NCBI GenBank assembly: GCA_009774585.1
Contig: VSOA01000020.1
Span: forward strand, 1 to 23,244
From: Lachnospiraceae bacterium
GTDB taxonomy: Bacteria; Bacillota; Clostridia; Lachnospirales; Lachnospiraceae
Reading direction: 5' to 3'
Length of the DNA stretch: 23,244 bases
In this document: positions 14,414 to 21,831 of the stretch, one piece after another
Position numbering within the stretch: position 1 is the stretch's first letter
How the letters are laid out: each line of letters opens with the position of its first letter
The notes under the pieces: model-generated
What the model saw: only the letters and a program-made list of their open reading frames with translations
The model's database searches: none
Told to the model about the DNA's origin: nothing
Position numbers and translations under genes: made by a program

Positions 14414-16216
14414 ATGATGACTGAGATTTTTATAACTGTTCTAAATATGAGTTTGACGGCGAGCTATTGTATTGCTATCGTTATTTTGCTGCGGTTTTTA
14501 TTAAAAAAGCAGCCGAAGATTCTGTCGTACCTTCTGTGGAGTGTGGTGCTGTTCCGGATGCTGTGCCCGTTTTCCTTTACAAGCAGTTTCAGTCTGCTGC
14601 CAATGAACGCAGAAATAGCATTACAGGAACATCTGACAGAGCGGCAGACGGCAAAGAACGTTTTGGAGCATGATATGAATGCCGGCACGGTGCAGAAGCC
14701 GGAAGAGCAAAGTGGCGTGGGCGGCGCGGCGCCCGCGGAGCAAAGCGGACGGGGATTGGTATCCGGTGCACAGACCGTTCTTACAGCCTGTGCTTGGATA
14801 TGGCTGGCAGGGGCAGGCATGTTTGTTTTTTACGGCGTCTTTTCGGCATACCGGTTGAAAAAGTTTCTGCATAAGGCGGTCTGCGTGGAAGCAAATATCT
14901 ATGAAGCGGAGAAAATTTCCTCCCCCTTTGTGTTCGGTATCCTCCGCCCGCGCATCTATCTGCCCGCAGGTCTGACAGCACAGGAACGGGAGTACGTTGT
15001 GGAGCACGAGCGCGTTCATGCCGCCAGAAAAGATTATCTGGTGAAGATTCTGGCGTGGTTTGCAAGATGCATCCACTGGTTTAATCCACTGGCATGGCTG
15101 TTCTTTGCCCTGCTGGAAAATGACATGGAAATGTCCTGTGATGAGGCGGTTATAGGCAGGCTAGGCATGGAGGCAAAGGAGAATTATTCCCGCGCACTGC
15201 TTTCATTGTCCTGTGATAAAATAGGAGTTGGCGGCTGCCCGCCGGCTTTTGGGGAAGGCAGTGTCAAAGACCGTGTCCGTAATGTGCTGATTTACCGTAG
15301 GAGAGCGTCCGTTGTCGTAGCGGCGTTCGCTGTCATATTGATTGTCATGATTGCAGGACTTGCCTTGAATCCGGCAGGACGAAAACTTGGCGATGAGGAA
15401 GCGGAGGAACTGCTCCGCCTCGGAGAGAAAGACCAGTTTGTGAATGATTATGCGAATGCGTGGTGTATCCGGAACGGAGAGAATCTGGTAAAGTTCTATA
15501 TTGATGAAGATACCGCTCTGCGCTGTGTGCCGATGATGGAGAAGGAAGACGGCGTGTACACTTACGGTTTTTCAAGCCCATGGCCTTACGAGTTCTGGCG
15601 GACGATGCCGACGGGAGAGGGGAAGGATGAGGGTACGTCAGAAATCCGCTATTATGCTTGGACTTCCGACCCGCATGTGAGTGTCTGGAAAGAGGAGATT
15701 ACTTTTAGTAAAACAGATAGTGGGGCTTCGGATGGTGTGGAACCTCATTCCGGATACAGGGTAACGGACAGTAAGCTGACTTATTACGATAACATTGCGT
15801 CGGAGACGGAATATATGGACGCTTACTGGGGCGACGGAGCATACCATTTCGTGGATTATGTGGAAAATGGATTCGTGGAGGCAATCAATTTCCAGACGGC
15901 GGACGATATGGAGAACGGTGGGACAGACCGCAATGCGGTCTATCGGAACCCGGAGACGGCGGCGGAATATATGATGAATCTGACCGGCGGTAAGGGTACG
16001 GTGCAGACAGCCTCGAACGGTACGGCAATCGTGGAATATACGTTTGCGGACGGCAGCAGCGTCCTGATTCCCATGATGGATGTCAATTTTGAAGGCAGAA
16101 CTGGTAATTCTCAGCAGGATGAGATGGAAGAAGACGGGCAGACAGGTACGCAGCGCGCCGCCAATAATGAAGTGTGGATATTGGATTTGGATGCGTGGAA
16201 TGCGGGGGCGCCGTAA
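14414..16216 (+). CDS. BlaR1-like M56 family sensor metallopeptidase with unrecognised outer domain
   Basis: A membrane-bound antirepressor expected to sense an outside signal and trigger cleavage of the BlaI-like repressor. The N-terminal part has several transmembrane helices (about 5-27, 35-52, 115-137). The M56 zinc motif HERVH is at 198-202 in EHERVHAARKDYL, followed by ENDMEMSCDEAV, the expected family segment. After a last transmembrane helix (about 296-318) comes an outer domain of about 280 aa. In BlaR1 and MecR1 this place is taken by a penicillin-binding domain with SxxK, SxN and KTG motifs. I do not find that set here. The domain is rich in Asp, Glu, Tyr and Trp and ends ILDLDAWNAGAP. 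ATG 14414 follows GGAAGGA; ATG 14417 is also possible. The sensed ligand is unknown. Confidence 0.8.
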   Translation: MMTEIFITVLNMSLTASYCIAIVILLRFLLKKQPKILSYLLWSVVLFRMLCPFSFTSSFSLLPMNAEIALQEHLTERQTAKNVLEHDMNAGTVQKPEEQSGVGGAAPAEQSGRGLVSGAQTVLTACAWIWLAGAGMFVFYGVFSAYRLKKFLHKAVCVEANIYEAEKISSPFVFGILRPRIYLPAGLTAQEREYVVEHERVHAARKDYLVKILAWFARCIHWFNPLAWLFFALLENDMEMSCDEAVIGRLGMEAKENYSRALLSLSCDKIGVGGCPPAFGEGSVKDRVRNVLIYRRRASVVVAAFAVILIVMIAGLALNPAGRKLGDEEAEELLRLGEKDQFVNDYANAWCIRNGENLVKFYIDEDTALRCVPMMEKEDGVYTYGFSSPWPYEFWRTMPTGEGKDEGTSEIRYYAWTSDPHVSVWKEEITFSKTDSGASDGVEPHSGYRVTDSKLTYYDNIASETEYMDAYWGDGAYHFVDYVENGFVEAINFQTADDMENGGTDRNAVYRNPETAAEYMMNLTGGKGTVQTASNGTAIVEYTFADGSSVLIPMMDVNFEGRTGNSQQDEMEEDGQTGTQRAANNEVWILDLDAWNAGAP

Positions 16217-16304
16217 GATTGTAGATGATTTACTTTTTATGGCGGATTTTCTTTTCTGCTTGCACTTCTACCGAAATTTAGTATAATAAGAAATAAGTAA
16301 AGAA

Positions 16305-16329
16305 AGCGCCTACATTGTAGGTGCTTTTT
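16305..16329 (+). terminator. Rho-independent terminator after the blaR1-like gene
   Basis: AGCGCCTAC (16305-16313) pairs with GTAGGTGCT (16317-16325, one G-U pair) around a 3-base loop, and a run of five T follows at 16325-16329. It lies 88 bp after the blaR1-like stop and closes that operon. Confidence 0.8.
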
Positions 16330-16417
16330 CTTGGAAGATAATGGTAGGATGCGATGACAGAAGCGTCGCAGCGGAAATTTTGACGGTTTTCGCGGCACGG
16401 GAGGATATAGAATAAAG

Positions 16418-16897
16418 ATGGAAATTGAATTTGATGTAAAAATTACCCCGAATATTTTGTACGATTATATGATGCACCATACATACAGCAGTATGTCCGG
16501 TATTATGGGTTCCATTGTGGGAGCGTTAATGCTGGTGCTGTTTGCATCGAATAAACAGCCAATCTGTCTGATTATCGGGGTGGTCATACTGCTGTATCTG
16601 CCTTGGACCCTTTTCTTAAAATCCAGACAGCAGGCGCTTAATACGCCGGCATTCAAGAAGCCTCTGCACTACCGCCTGTCAGACGAAGGGATAGAAGTGT
16701 CGCAGGAGGACACCGTGGAACAGATGGGCTGGGACGGTATGGTGAAGGCAGTATCTACCATGAACAGCATCGCAGTGTATACGACACGCACCAGCGCATG
16801 CATTTTTCCGAAGAAGGACTTGGGAGAAAGCAGGTATAAGGTGATGGAGATTATTTCGACACACATGCCGCCGAAGAAAGTGAAAATCAGAGGTTGA
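16418..16897 (+). CDS. YcxB-like membrane protein
   Basis: A 159-aa protein with two adjacent transmembrane segments (about 27-43 and 47-66), then a cytosolic C-terminal domain. The opening MEIEFDVKITPNILYDYMMH and the late HYRLSDEGIEVSQEDTVEQM, then MGWDGMVKAV and TTRTSACIFPKKDL, fit the YcxB-like family, small membrane proteins of unknown function found widely in Bacillota. ATG 16418 follows GGGAGGA at 16399-16405. It has its own transcription unit start after the terminator at 16305-16329, and a multi-branched hairpin region separates it from tsaE. No catalytic residues are recognisable, and its role is unknown. Confidence 0.7.
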   Translation: MEIEFDVKITPNILYDYMMHHTYSSMSGIMGSIVGALMLVLFASNKQPICLIIGVVILLYLPWTLFLKSRQQALNTPAFKKPLHYRLSDEGIEVSQEDTVEQMGWDGMVKAVSTMNSIAVYTTRTSACIFPKKDLGESRYKVMEIISTHMPPKKVKIRG

Positions 16898-17009
16898 TGT
16901 GAGAAGTACTTCTAGCCACTCACAGCAGAGGCTGTTTTGTGGAGAAGTACTACGATTTGCGCGGCAAATCTTTCTCACATAGGAGAATGCCAAAATACGG
17001 GCATTCTCC
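16897..17009 (+). repeat. Multi-branched intergenic inverted-repeat element, copy D
   Basis: ATGTGAGAA (16897-16905) pairs perfectly with TTCTCACAT (16972-16980). This outer stem encloses two hairpins: CCAC-N2-ACAGC pairing with GCTGT-N3-GTGG (16916-16942), and GATTTGC/GCAAATC (16954-16970). GAGAAGTACT occurs twice (16901 and 16942). A separate perfect 10-bp hairpin follows, GGAGAATGCC (16982-16991) with GGCATTCTCC (17000-17009). It lies between the YcxB-like gene and tsaE, without a U-tract. Its AGAATG/CATTCT stem links it to the elements near 2.66 and 3.61 kb. Confidence 0.65.
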
Positions 17010-17045
17010 GTGCGACTTCGAGAAAGCGGAATGTTGAGGAGCGAC

Positions 17046-17474
17046 ATGAAAGTAATAGAGACATACAGCGCAGAAGAAACTTATGAACTTGGAATGCAGC
17101 TTGGACGGCAGGCGGAAGCGGGAGCAGTCTACACGCTGATTGGCGACTTGGGCGTGGGCAAAACCGTTCTGACGCAGGGTGTAGCGGCAGGACTCGGGAT
17201 AGAAGAGCCGATTAGCAGTCCGACTTTTACGATTGTACAGATTTATGAAGAAGGCAGGCTGCCATTTTATCATTTCGACGTGTACCGCATCGGTGATGTG
17301 GAGGAGATGGACGAAATCGGTTATGAGGACTATTTCTACGGTGACGGAATCTGTCTGATTGAATGGGCGAATCTGATTGAGGAGATATTACCGTCCGAAT
17401 ATACGAAGATTACAATAGAGAAGGATTTGTACAAGGGGTTTGACTACCGCAGAATTACGATAGAAGAGCGGTAG
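17046..17474 (+). CDS. tsaE: tRNA threonylcarbamoyladenosine biosynthesis ATPase TsaE
   Basis: TsaE is the small P-loop ATPase that works with TsaB and TsaD to transfer the threonylcarbamoyl group onto A37 of tRNAs decoding ANN codons. The Walker A motif GDLGVGKT is at 33-40. Family blocks SSPTFTIVQIYE and FYHFDVYRI follow, and LIEWANLI marks the late conserved segment. At 143 aa it is of standard length. ATG 17046 follows GAGGA at 17036-17040. A GTG at 17010 in frame lies in the upstream hairpin and is unlikely. The tsaB-rimI gene begins 15 bases after its stop, so the two are cotranscribed and probably translated in step. Confidence 0.95.
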   Translation: MKVIETYSAEETYELGMQLGRQAEAGAVYTLIGDLGVGKTVLTQGVAAGLGIEEPISSPTFTIVQIYEEGRLPFYHFDVYRIGDVEEMDEIGYEDYFYGDGICLIEWANLIEEILPSEYTKITIEKDLYKGFDYRRITIEER

Positions 17475-17489
17475 GAATGGAGAGTATTT

Positions 17490-18695
17490 ATGAAAATATT
17501 GGCACTGGACAGTTCCGGGCTGGTGGCGTCCGTGGCGCTTTCAGAAGATAATAATTTAATTGCGGAATATACCATACAATATAAAAAGACCCATTCACAG
17601 ACACTGCTTCCCATGCTGGAGGAAATCAGGAATATGGTAGAACTTGATTTGTCTACGGTGGATGCGATTGCGGTGGCGGCAGGACCGGGCTCTTTCACGG
17701 GGCTTAGGATTGGTTCGGCGACAGCGAAAGGTCTTGCTTTTGCCATGGAGAAGCCGATTGTTCCGGTTCCGACATTGGAAGGACTCGCCTATCAGATGTA
17801 TGGGACGGATGCGGTGGTATGTCCAATTATGGATGCCAGAAGGAGTCAGGTTTATACCGGCGTCTATGAGTTTGTTCCGGCAGCCGGACAGCCGGGCAGC
17901 GAAACGGCAGCGTTGTCTGGAAGGGACGGCTTAGGTTCGGGGGAATATGGATATGACATGCATGTCATTAAGGAGCAGTGCGCCGTCTTTTTTGATGAAA
18001 TTGCCGGGGAATTAAATCGAATCGGGCGGAAAGTGGTGTTTGTCGGGGACGGCATACCGGTGTTTCAGGAACGTATGAAAGAGGTTATGCAGGTGCCTTA
18101 CCTGCTTGCACCGGCGCATCGAAACAGACAGTCGGCCGCTTGTATTGCCGCGCTGGGAAGCGTATACTATGCGAAGGGCAGGAGCGTTGACGGGGATAAG
18201 TTTGTGCCTGAATATTTGAGACTGTCCCAAGCGGAACGGGAGCGGGCGCAGGAACTTCTGAAGATAACGTACCGGCGGATGACGCCAGAGGATGTTCCTT
18301 TTATCAGTAAACTGGAGGAAGAGACATTTTCGATGCCATGGTCGGCGAACGATTTTATGGAAATGATTAGTAAAGACGACGCCAGATATTATGTAGCGGA
18401 GAAAGACGGCAGGCTTTTGGGCGGCTGCGGCGTGCTGTTTGCTGTGGATGAGGGTAATATCACCAATGTAGTGATTGCGCCTGATGCAAGAAATCAAGGC
18501 ATAGGAACAGGAATGCTGCGTCATTTGATGAAAGAGAGCGAACAGGAAGGAATCCGAGCCTTTACGCTGGAGGTCAGGGTGAGCAACGCCGCAGCTATTC
18601 ACGTGTATGAGAAACTTGGATTTGTGTCAGAAGGAATCCGGCCGGGGTTCTATGAGAAACCGGACGAGGATGCCATGATTTTATGGAAGAGATAG
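17490..18695 (+). CDS. tsaB-rimI: TsaB-RimI fusion: t6A complex subunit plus ribosomal-protein acetyltransferase
   Basis: Two proteins that are usually separate are joined in one 401-aa chain. Residues 1 to about 255 are TsaB, the TsaD-partner of the t6A complex: MKILALDSSG opening, and AVAAGPGSFTGLRIG at 61-75. A Gly/Ser-rich stretch near 130-155 makes this half slightly long. Residues about 257-401 are a RimI-type GNAT acetyltransferase, with the acetyl-CoA loop RNQGIGTG at 334-341 and NAAAIHVYEKLGF after it; RimI acetylates the N-terminus of ribosomal protein S18. There is no stop or frameshift at the join. tsaB and rimI are often neighbours in Bacillota, which explains how the fusion could arise. 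ATG 17490 follows a modest GGAATGGAG site. Confidence 0.92.
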   Translation: MKILALDSSGLVASVALSEDNNLIAEYTIQYKKTHSQTLLPMLEEIRNMVELDLSTVDAIAVAAGPGSFTGLRIGSATAKGLAFAMEKPIVPVPTLEGLAYQMYGTDAVVCPIMDARRSQVYTGVYEFVPAAGQPGSETAALSGRDGLGSGEYGYDMHVIKEQCAVFFDEIAGELNRIGRKVVFVGDGIPVFQERMKEVMQVPYLLAPAHRNRQSAACIAALGSVYYAKGRSVDGDKFVPEYLRLSQAERERAQELLKITYRRMTPEDVPFISKLEEETFSMPWSANDFMEMISKDDARYYVAEKDGRLLGGCGVLFAVDEGNITNVVIAPDARNQGIGTGMLRHLMKESEQEGIRAFTLEVRVSNAAAIHVYEKLGFVSEGIRPGFYEKPDEDAMILWKR

Positions 18696-18803
18696 GCAGT
18701 GCATGGAACAATTACCACTGTTGTTACACATTTTGTCTGATAAAATGAGACATAGCGGATAGTTGATTTGCAACGGATGAAGTAACAGTATGGGAGGATT
18801 GTT

Positions 18804-19052
18804 ATGCGCATTTATTCAGAGGAAAATAAGACGGAATTAGTTCGGGTAGTTTGTAATTGCTGCGGCAAAGATTTATTGGTAGAAAATGGATTTCTTAAAG
18901 AGGAATGTATTCATGTGGATCATGATTTTGGTTTTTTCGGTCAAAAGGATGGAATGAGCCATAAATTCGATCTCTGTGAGGAATGCTACCGGAAAATTGT
19001 CGAGGGATTTTCGATTCCGGCAGAAGAATGGGAGCGTAAAGAACTGCTCTGA
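18804..19052 (+). CDS. Small Cys-rich, probably zinc-binding protein
   Basis: I do not know a characterised member of this 82-aa family. It contains CNCC at 17-20 and CEEC at 58-61, the arrangement of a four-cysteine zinc site, plus His38 and His40 between them. The middle (DFGFFGQKDGMSHKFDLC) is the most distinctive part. ATG 18804 follows GGGAGGA at a good distance. It lies 108 bp after the tsaB-rimI gene and 40 bp before rnz, in the same direction, so it belongs to the tRNA-maturation operon by position. Nucleic-acid or protein binding would fit a zinc finger, but no function can be assigned. Confidence 0.75.
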   Translation: MRIYSEENKTELVRVVCNCCGKDLLVENGFLKEECIHVDHDFGFFGQKDGMSHKFDLCEECYRKIVEGFSIPAEEWERKELL

Positions 19053-19092
19053 TCGCCAAACTGCTCCGAACCGTAACAGAAGGGGAACGCAT

Positions 19093-20013
19093 ATGTTAGA
19101 TATCTGTTTATTGGGAACGGGAGGTATGATGCCGCTGCCTCATCGGTGGCTTACATCTTTGATGGCAAGATATAACGGGACGAGCATATTGATTGACTGC
19201 GGAGAAGGTACGCAGATTGCGATGAAGGAAAAGGGCTGGAGCCCGAAGCCTATTGATATCATCTGCTTCACGCATTATCATGCGGACCATATCAGCGGGC
19301 TGCCGGGTATGCTTCTCACTATGGGCAATGCGGAAAGAACAGAGCCGCTATTGCTCATCGGGCCAAAAGGACTTACAAAGGTAGTAAGTTCTCTGAGAGT
19401 AATTGCACCAGAGCTGCCTTTTGAGATTCGATGCATGGAACTGACGGAGCCCGAACAGTCGATAGCTTTTGACGGTTTTCGTATAGAGGCGTACAGAGTA
19501 AACCATAACGTTACATGTTATGGATATAATATTGTAGTGGAGCGCATTGGTAAATTTGACGTGGCGAAAGCAGAAAAACTTAATATTCCAAGAAATTACT
19601 GGAATCGTTTGCAAAAAGGTGAGATAATAGAGACACAGGAACAGAGGTTTACACCGGATATGGTACTGGGGGAACCGCGTAAAGGAATTAAAGTCACCTA
19701 TTGTACGGATACCAGACCAACGGAGAGCATCGTGCGGGGCGCGGCGAACGCTGACTTGTTTATATGCGAAGGTATGTACGGAGAGCCGGAGAAACAGCAG
19801 AAGGCGAAAGAATATAAACACATGACCTTCTATGAGGCGGCGGAGATTGCCAAGAAAGCCGGAGTGAAGGAAATGTGGCTGACGCACTACAGCCCGTCGC
19901 TCATTCGTCCGGAGGAATACATGCAGGATGTGCGCAAGATTTTTCCGAATGCCATAGCGGCCAAAGACGGGCGGAGCGTAGACCTTCTGTTCGAAGAAGA
20001 TGCAGCAAATTAG
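19093..20013 (+). CDS. rnz: Ribonuclease Z
   Basis: RNase Z is a metallo-beta-lactamase-fold endonuclease that cuts the 3' trailer of tRNA precursors just after the discriminator base, so that CCA can be added. The zinc motif HYHADH is at 61-66 in FTHYHADHISGLPGM. Further ligand regions are visible at NHNVTCYGY, TYCTDTRP and WLTHYSPS. At 306 aa it is a short-form bacterial RNase Z. ATG 19093 follows AAGGGGA. An earlier in-frame ATG at 18976 lies inside the preceding gene and is rejected. It sits among t6A genes, and the two tRNA-Ser genes downstream lack CCA and need this enzyme. Confidence 0.95.
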   Translation: MLDICLLGTGGMMPLPHRWLTSLMARYNGTSILIDCGEGTQIAMKEKGWSPKPIDIICFTHYHADHISGLPGMLLTMGNAERTEPLLLIGPKGLTKVVSSLRVIAPELPFEIRCMELTEPEQSIAFDGFRIEAYRVNHNVTCYGYNIVVERIGKFDVAKAEKLNIPRNYWNRLQKGEIIETQEQRFTPDMVLGEPRKGIKVTYCTDTRPTESIVRGAANADLFICEGMYGEPEKQQKAKEYKHMTFYEAAEIAKKAGVKEMWLTHYSPSLIRPEEYMQDVRKIFPNAIAAKDGRSVDLLFEEDAAN

Positions 20014-20055
20014 CCAGACCCGCGAGGGTTCGGGTTGGGAAAGGGGCAGATGAAT

Positions 20056-20628
20056 ATGAAACGTTCCGGAATAATAAGTTTGGTGGTGCTTTTCGTGGTT
20101 CTCGCGGCGATCGTTGCGAGTTATGCTTTCCATATCAATCGTAAAGCAGCGCAGGATGCGGAAAAAGTAGTGGAATCAACAGCAGTGCAGAAGGTTCTGA
20201 TGAAAGACTTGGAGAGAAATTATCCGCCGACGCCCAAGGAAGTGGTAAAGTATTTTGCCGAAATTACGAAATGTTTTTATAATGAAGACTATACGGAAGA
20301 AGAACTGGAACAGCTGGCTTTAAAGATTCAGGGTCTGTATGACACAGAGTTGATTGAGAACAAGTCGCAGGAAGATTATATGGCGGATCTCCGAAGTGAG
20401 ATTGCCAGTATGAAAAACAGTGAATCTAAGATATCAAGTTATGTGCTGTCCTCCAGTGTTGATGTAGAAGAGTTCGTTGAGAACGGTTACTCTTGTGCCA
20501 GATTGTATTGTACTTTTAATGTGAAACAGGGGACGAGCGGCACAGTGCGCTCAATGGAGCAGTTTGTACTTCGCAAGGATGATGACGGGCATTGGAAGAT
20601 ATTCGGCTGGGAACTTGTGGAAGAATAA
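20056..20628 (+). CDS. Membrane-anchored protein of unknown function
   Basis: A 190-aa protein with one N-terminal transmembrane helix or uncleaved signal (residues about 5-25, SGIISLVVLFVVLAAIVASY). An outer domain of about 160 aa follows. Its first part is helical and charged (LERNYPPTPKEVVKYFAEIT, EEELEQLALKIQGLYD), and the end is strand-like with Trp (HWKIFGWELVEE), resembling the NTF2-like small stress domains often seen in such proteins; that is inference. I choose ATG 20056, nine bases after AAGGGG; ATG 20050 is also in frame but too close to it. Position between rnz and tsaD suggests cotranscription with the tRNA genes. No enzymatic motif is visible. Confidence 0.7.
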   Translation: MKRSGIISLVVLFVVLAAIVASYAFHINRKAAQDAEKVVESTAVQKVLMKDLERNYPPTPKEVVKYFAEITKCFYNEDYTEEELEQLALKIQGLYDTELIENKSQEDYMADLRSEIASMKNSESKISSYVLSSSVDVEEFVENGYSCARLYCTFNVKQGTSGTVRSMEQFVLRKDDDGHWKIFGWELVEE

Positions 20629-20677
20629 AACCGGATAAAAGAACAGAGATTATTATAGCAGATAGAGAGGCACGGTT

Positions 20678-21736
20678 ATGAGTATGGTGAAAACGTGCGA
20701 TAAAGAAGATGTTGTGATACTTGCCATAGAGAGTTCCTGCGATGAGACGGCGGCTTCGGTTGTCAGAAACGGCAGAGAAGTTCTTTCCAATATCATATCT
20801 TCGCAGATAGAGTTACATACATTGTATGGCGGGGTTGTTCCCGAAATCGCATCGCGCAAGCATACGGAAAGGATCAATCAGGTGATTGGTGAAGCGCTGC
20901 AGTCGGCAGGAATGACATTGGGAGAGATGGATGCCATAGCTGTGACATACGGGCCCGGGCTGGTCGGCGCGCTGCTCGTGGGTGTGTCCGCCGCCAAAGC
21001 AATCAGCTTTGCTTCAGGTATTCCGCTGATTGGAGTGCATCATATTGAAGGACATATCAGCGCTAATTATATAGAAAATAAAGACTTGGAACCGCCTTTT
21101 GTCTGTCTGGTCGTATCCGGAGGGCATTCCCATCTGGTAAGGGTAACAGACTACGGGGAATATGAGATTCTGGGAAGAACGAGGGACGATGCGGCAGGAG
21201 AAGCTTTTGACAAAGTGGCGAGGGCGATCGGCTTAGGATATCCCGGCGGACCGAAGGTTGATAAAGTATCTAAGGAAGGCAATCCGGAAGCAATCCCGTT
21301 TCCGAGAGCGAAAGTAGCGGATGCAGTATACGATTTCAGTTTTAGCGGACTTAAGTCTGCAGTTCTGAATTATCTGAATTCCTGCGAGATGAAAGGAATC
21401 GAAATCTGTCAGGCGGATGTGGCGGCGTCATTTCAGAAAGCGGTAGTGGACGTATTAGTGGGACATTCCATGCAGGCGGTCGAAGAGGGCAGTATCAATA
21501 AGTTTGCGATTGCGGGAGGGGTGGCTTCCAATTCGGCGCTCAGGAGCGCGCTTGAGAAAGAATGTGCGCTAAGAAACATTGAGTTCTATCATCCGTCTCC
21601 GGTTCTGTGTACTGATAATGCGGCGATGATTGGTGCGGCGGCGTATTATGAATACCGTAAAGGCGTTCGGCACGGTTATGATTTGAATGCAGTGCCGAAT
21701 TTAAAATTAGGAGACAAAGAGATAAAGATGCACTAG
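20678..21736 (+). CDS. tsaD: tRNA threonylcarbamoyltransferase catalytic subunit TsaD
   Basis: TsaD (Kae1/YgjD family) transfers the threonylcarbamoyl group from threonylcarbamoyl-AMP to A37 of ANN-decoding tRNAs, together with TsaB and TsaE, which are also in this cluster. The fold's nucleotide-binding blocks are present: LAIESSCDETAASVV at 15-29, AVTYGPGLVGALLVG, LVVSGGHSHLV and AGGVASNSALR. Metal ligands are His122 and His126 in HHIEGH and Asp313 in CTDNAAMIGAAA. The length of 352 aa is normal. ATG 20678 has GAGAGG at 20664-20669; ATG 20684 is an alternative. The stop codon lies inside the left arm of a long hairpin that precedes ispD. TsaC, which makes the intermediate, is not in the window. 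Confidence 0.96.
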   Translation: MSMVKTCDKEDVVILAIESSCDETAASVVRNGREVLSNIISSQIELHTLYGGVVPEIASRKHTERINQVIGEALQSAGMTLGEMDAIAVTYGPGLVGALLVGVSAAKAISFASGIPLIGVHHIEGHISANYIENKDLEPPFVCLVVSGGHSHLVRVTDYGEYEILGRTRDDAAGEAFDKVARAIGLGYPGGPKVDKVSKEGNPEAIPFPRAKVADAVYDFSFSGLKSAVLNYLNSCEMKGIEICQADVAASFQKAVVDVLVGHSMQAVEEGSINKFAIAGGVASNSALRSALEKECALRNIEFYHPSPVLCTDNAAMIGAAAYYEYRKGVRHGYDLNAVPNLKLGDKEIKMH

Positions 21737-21800
21737 GTCGGCGGAAAACGCAGACTTAGTGCATCTGTGCTGTCTGGGGGAATAACAAAAGTATGTATTC
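21726..21800 (+). repeat. Intergenic hairpin element, dispersed repeat copy B
   Basis: AGATGCACTAGGTCGGCG (21726-21743) pairs with CGCAGACTTAGTGCATCT (21749-21766) over 18 positions with one mismatch and one G-U, around loop GAAAA. The tsaD stop lies inside the left arm. The right arm and the following bases closely match 2641-2658 after the lipoprotein gene (GTGCATCTGTGCTGTCT against GTGCATCTATGCCATCT). A weaker GAATA/TATTC hairpin follows, ending ATTCTTCCGG as at 2684-2693. Confidence 0.7.
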
Positions 21801-21831
21801 TTCCGGATATAATTTAAGAAGGAAGACAACT

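Noticed and set aside
16259..16287. Promoter-like TTGCAC and TATAAT before the terminator at 16305
   Set aside because: The -35 is weak and the start would lie only about ten bases before the terminator hairpin, so a useful transcript is unlikely without other evidence.
16897..16980. Cloverleaf-like fold with a GGAGAAGTAC stretch, considered as a degenerate tRNA-Ser
   Set aside because: It lacks a T-arm GGTTCRAATCC, an anticodon arm and a 7-bp acceptor; the shared bases with the tRNA-Ser at 23150 are short and at a different structural place.
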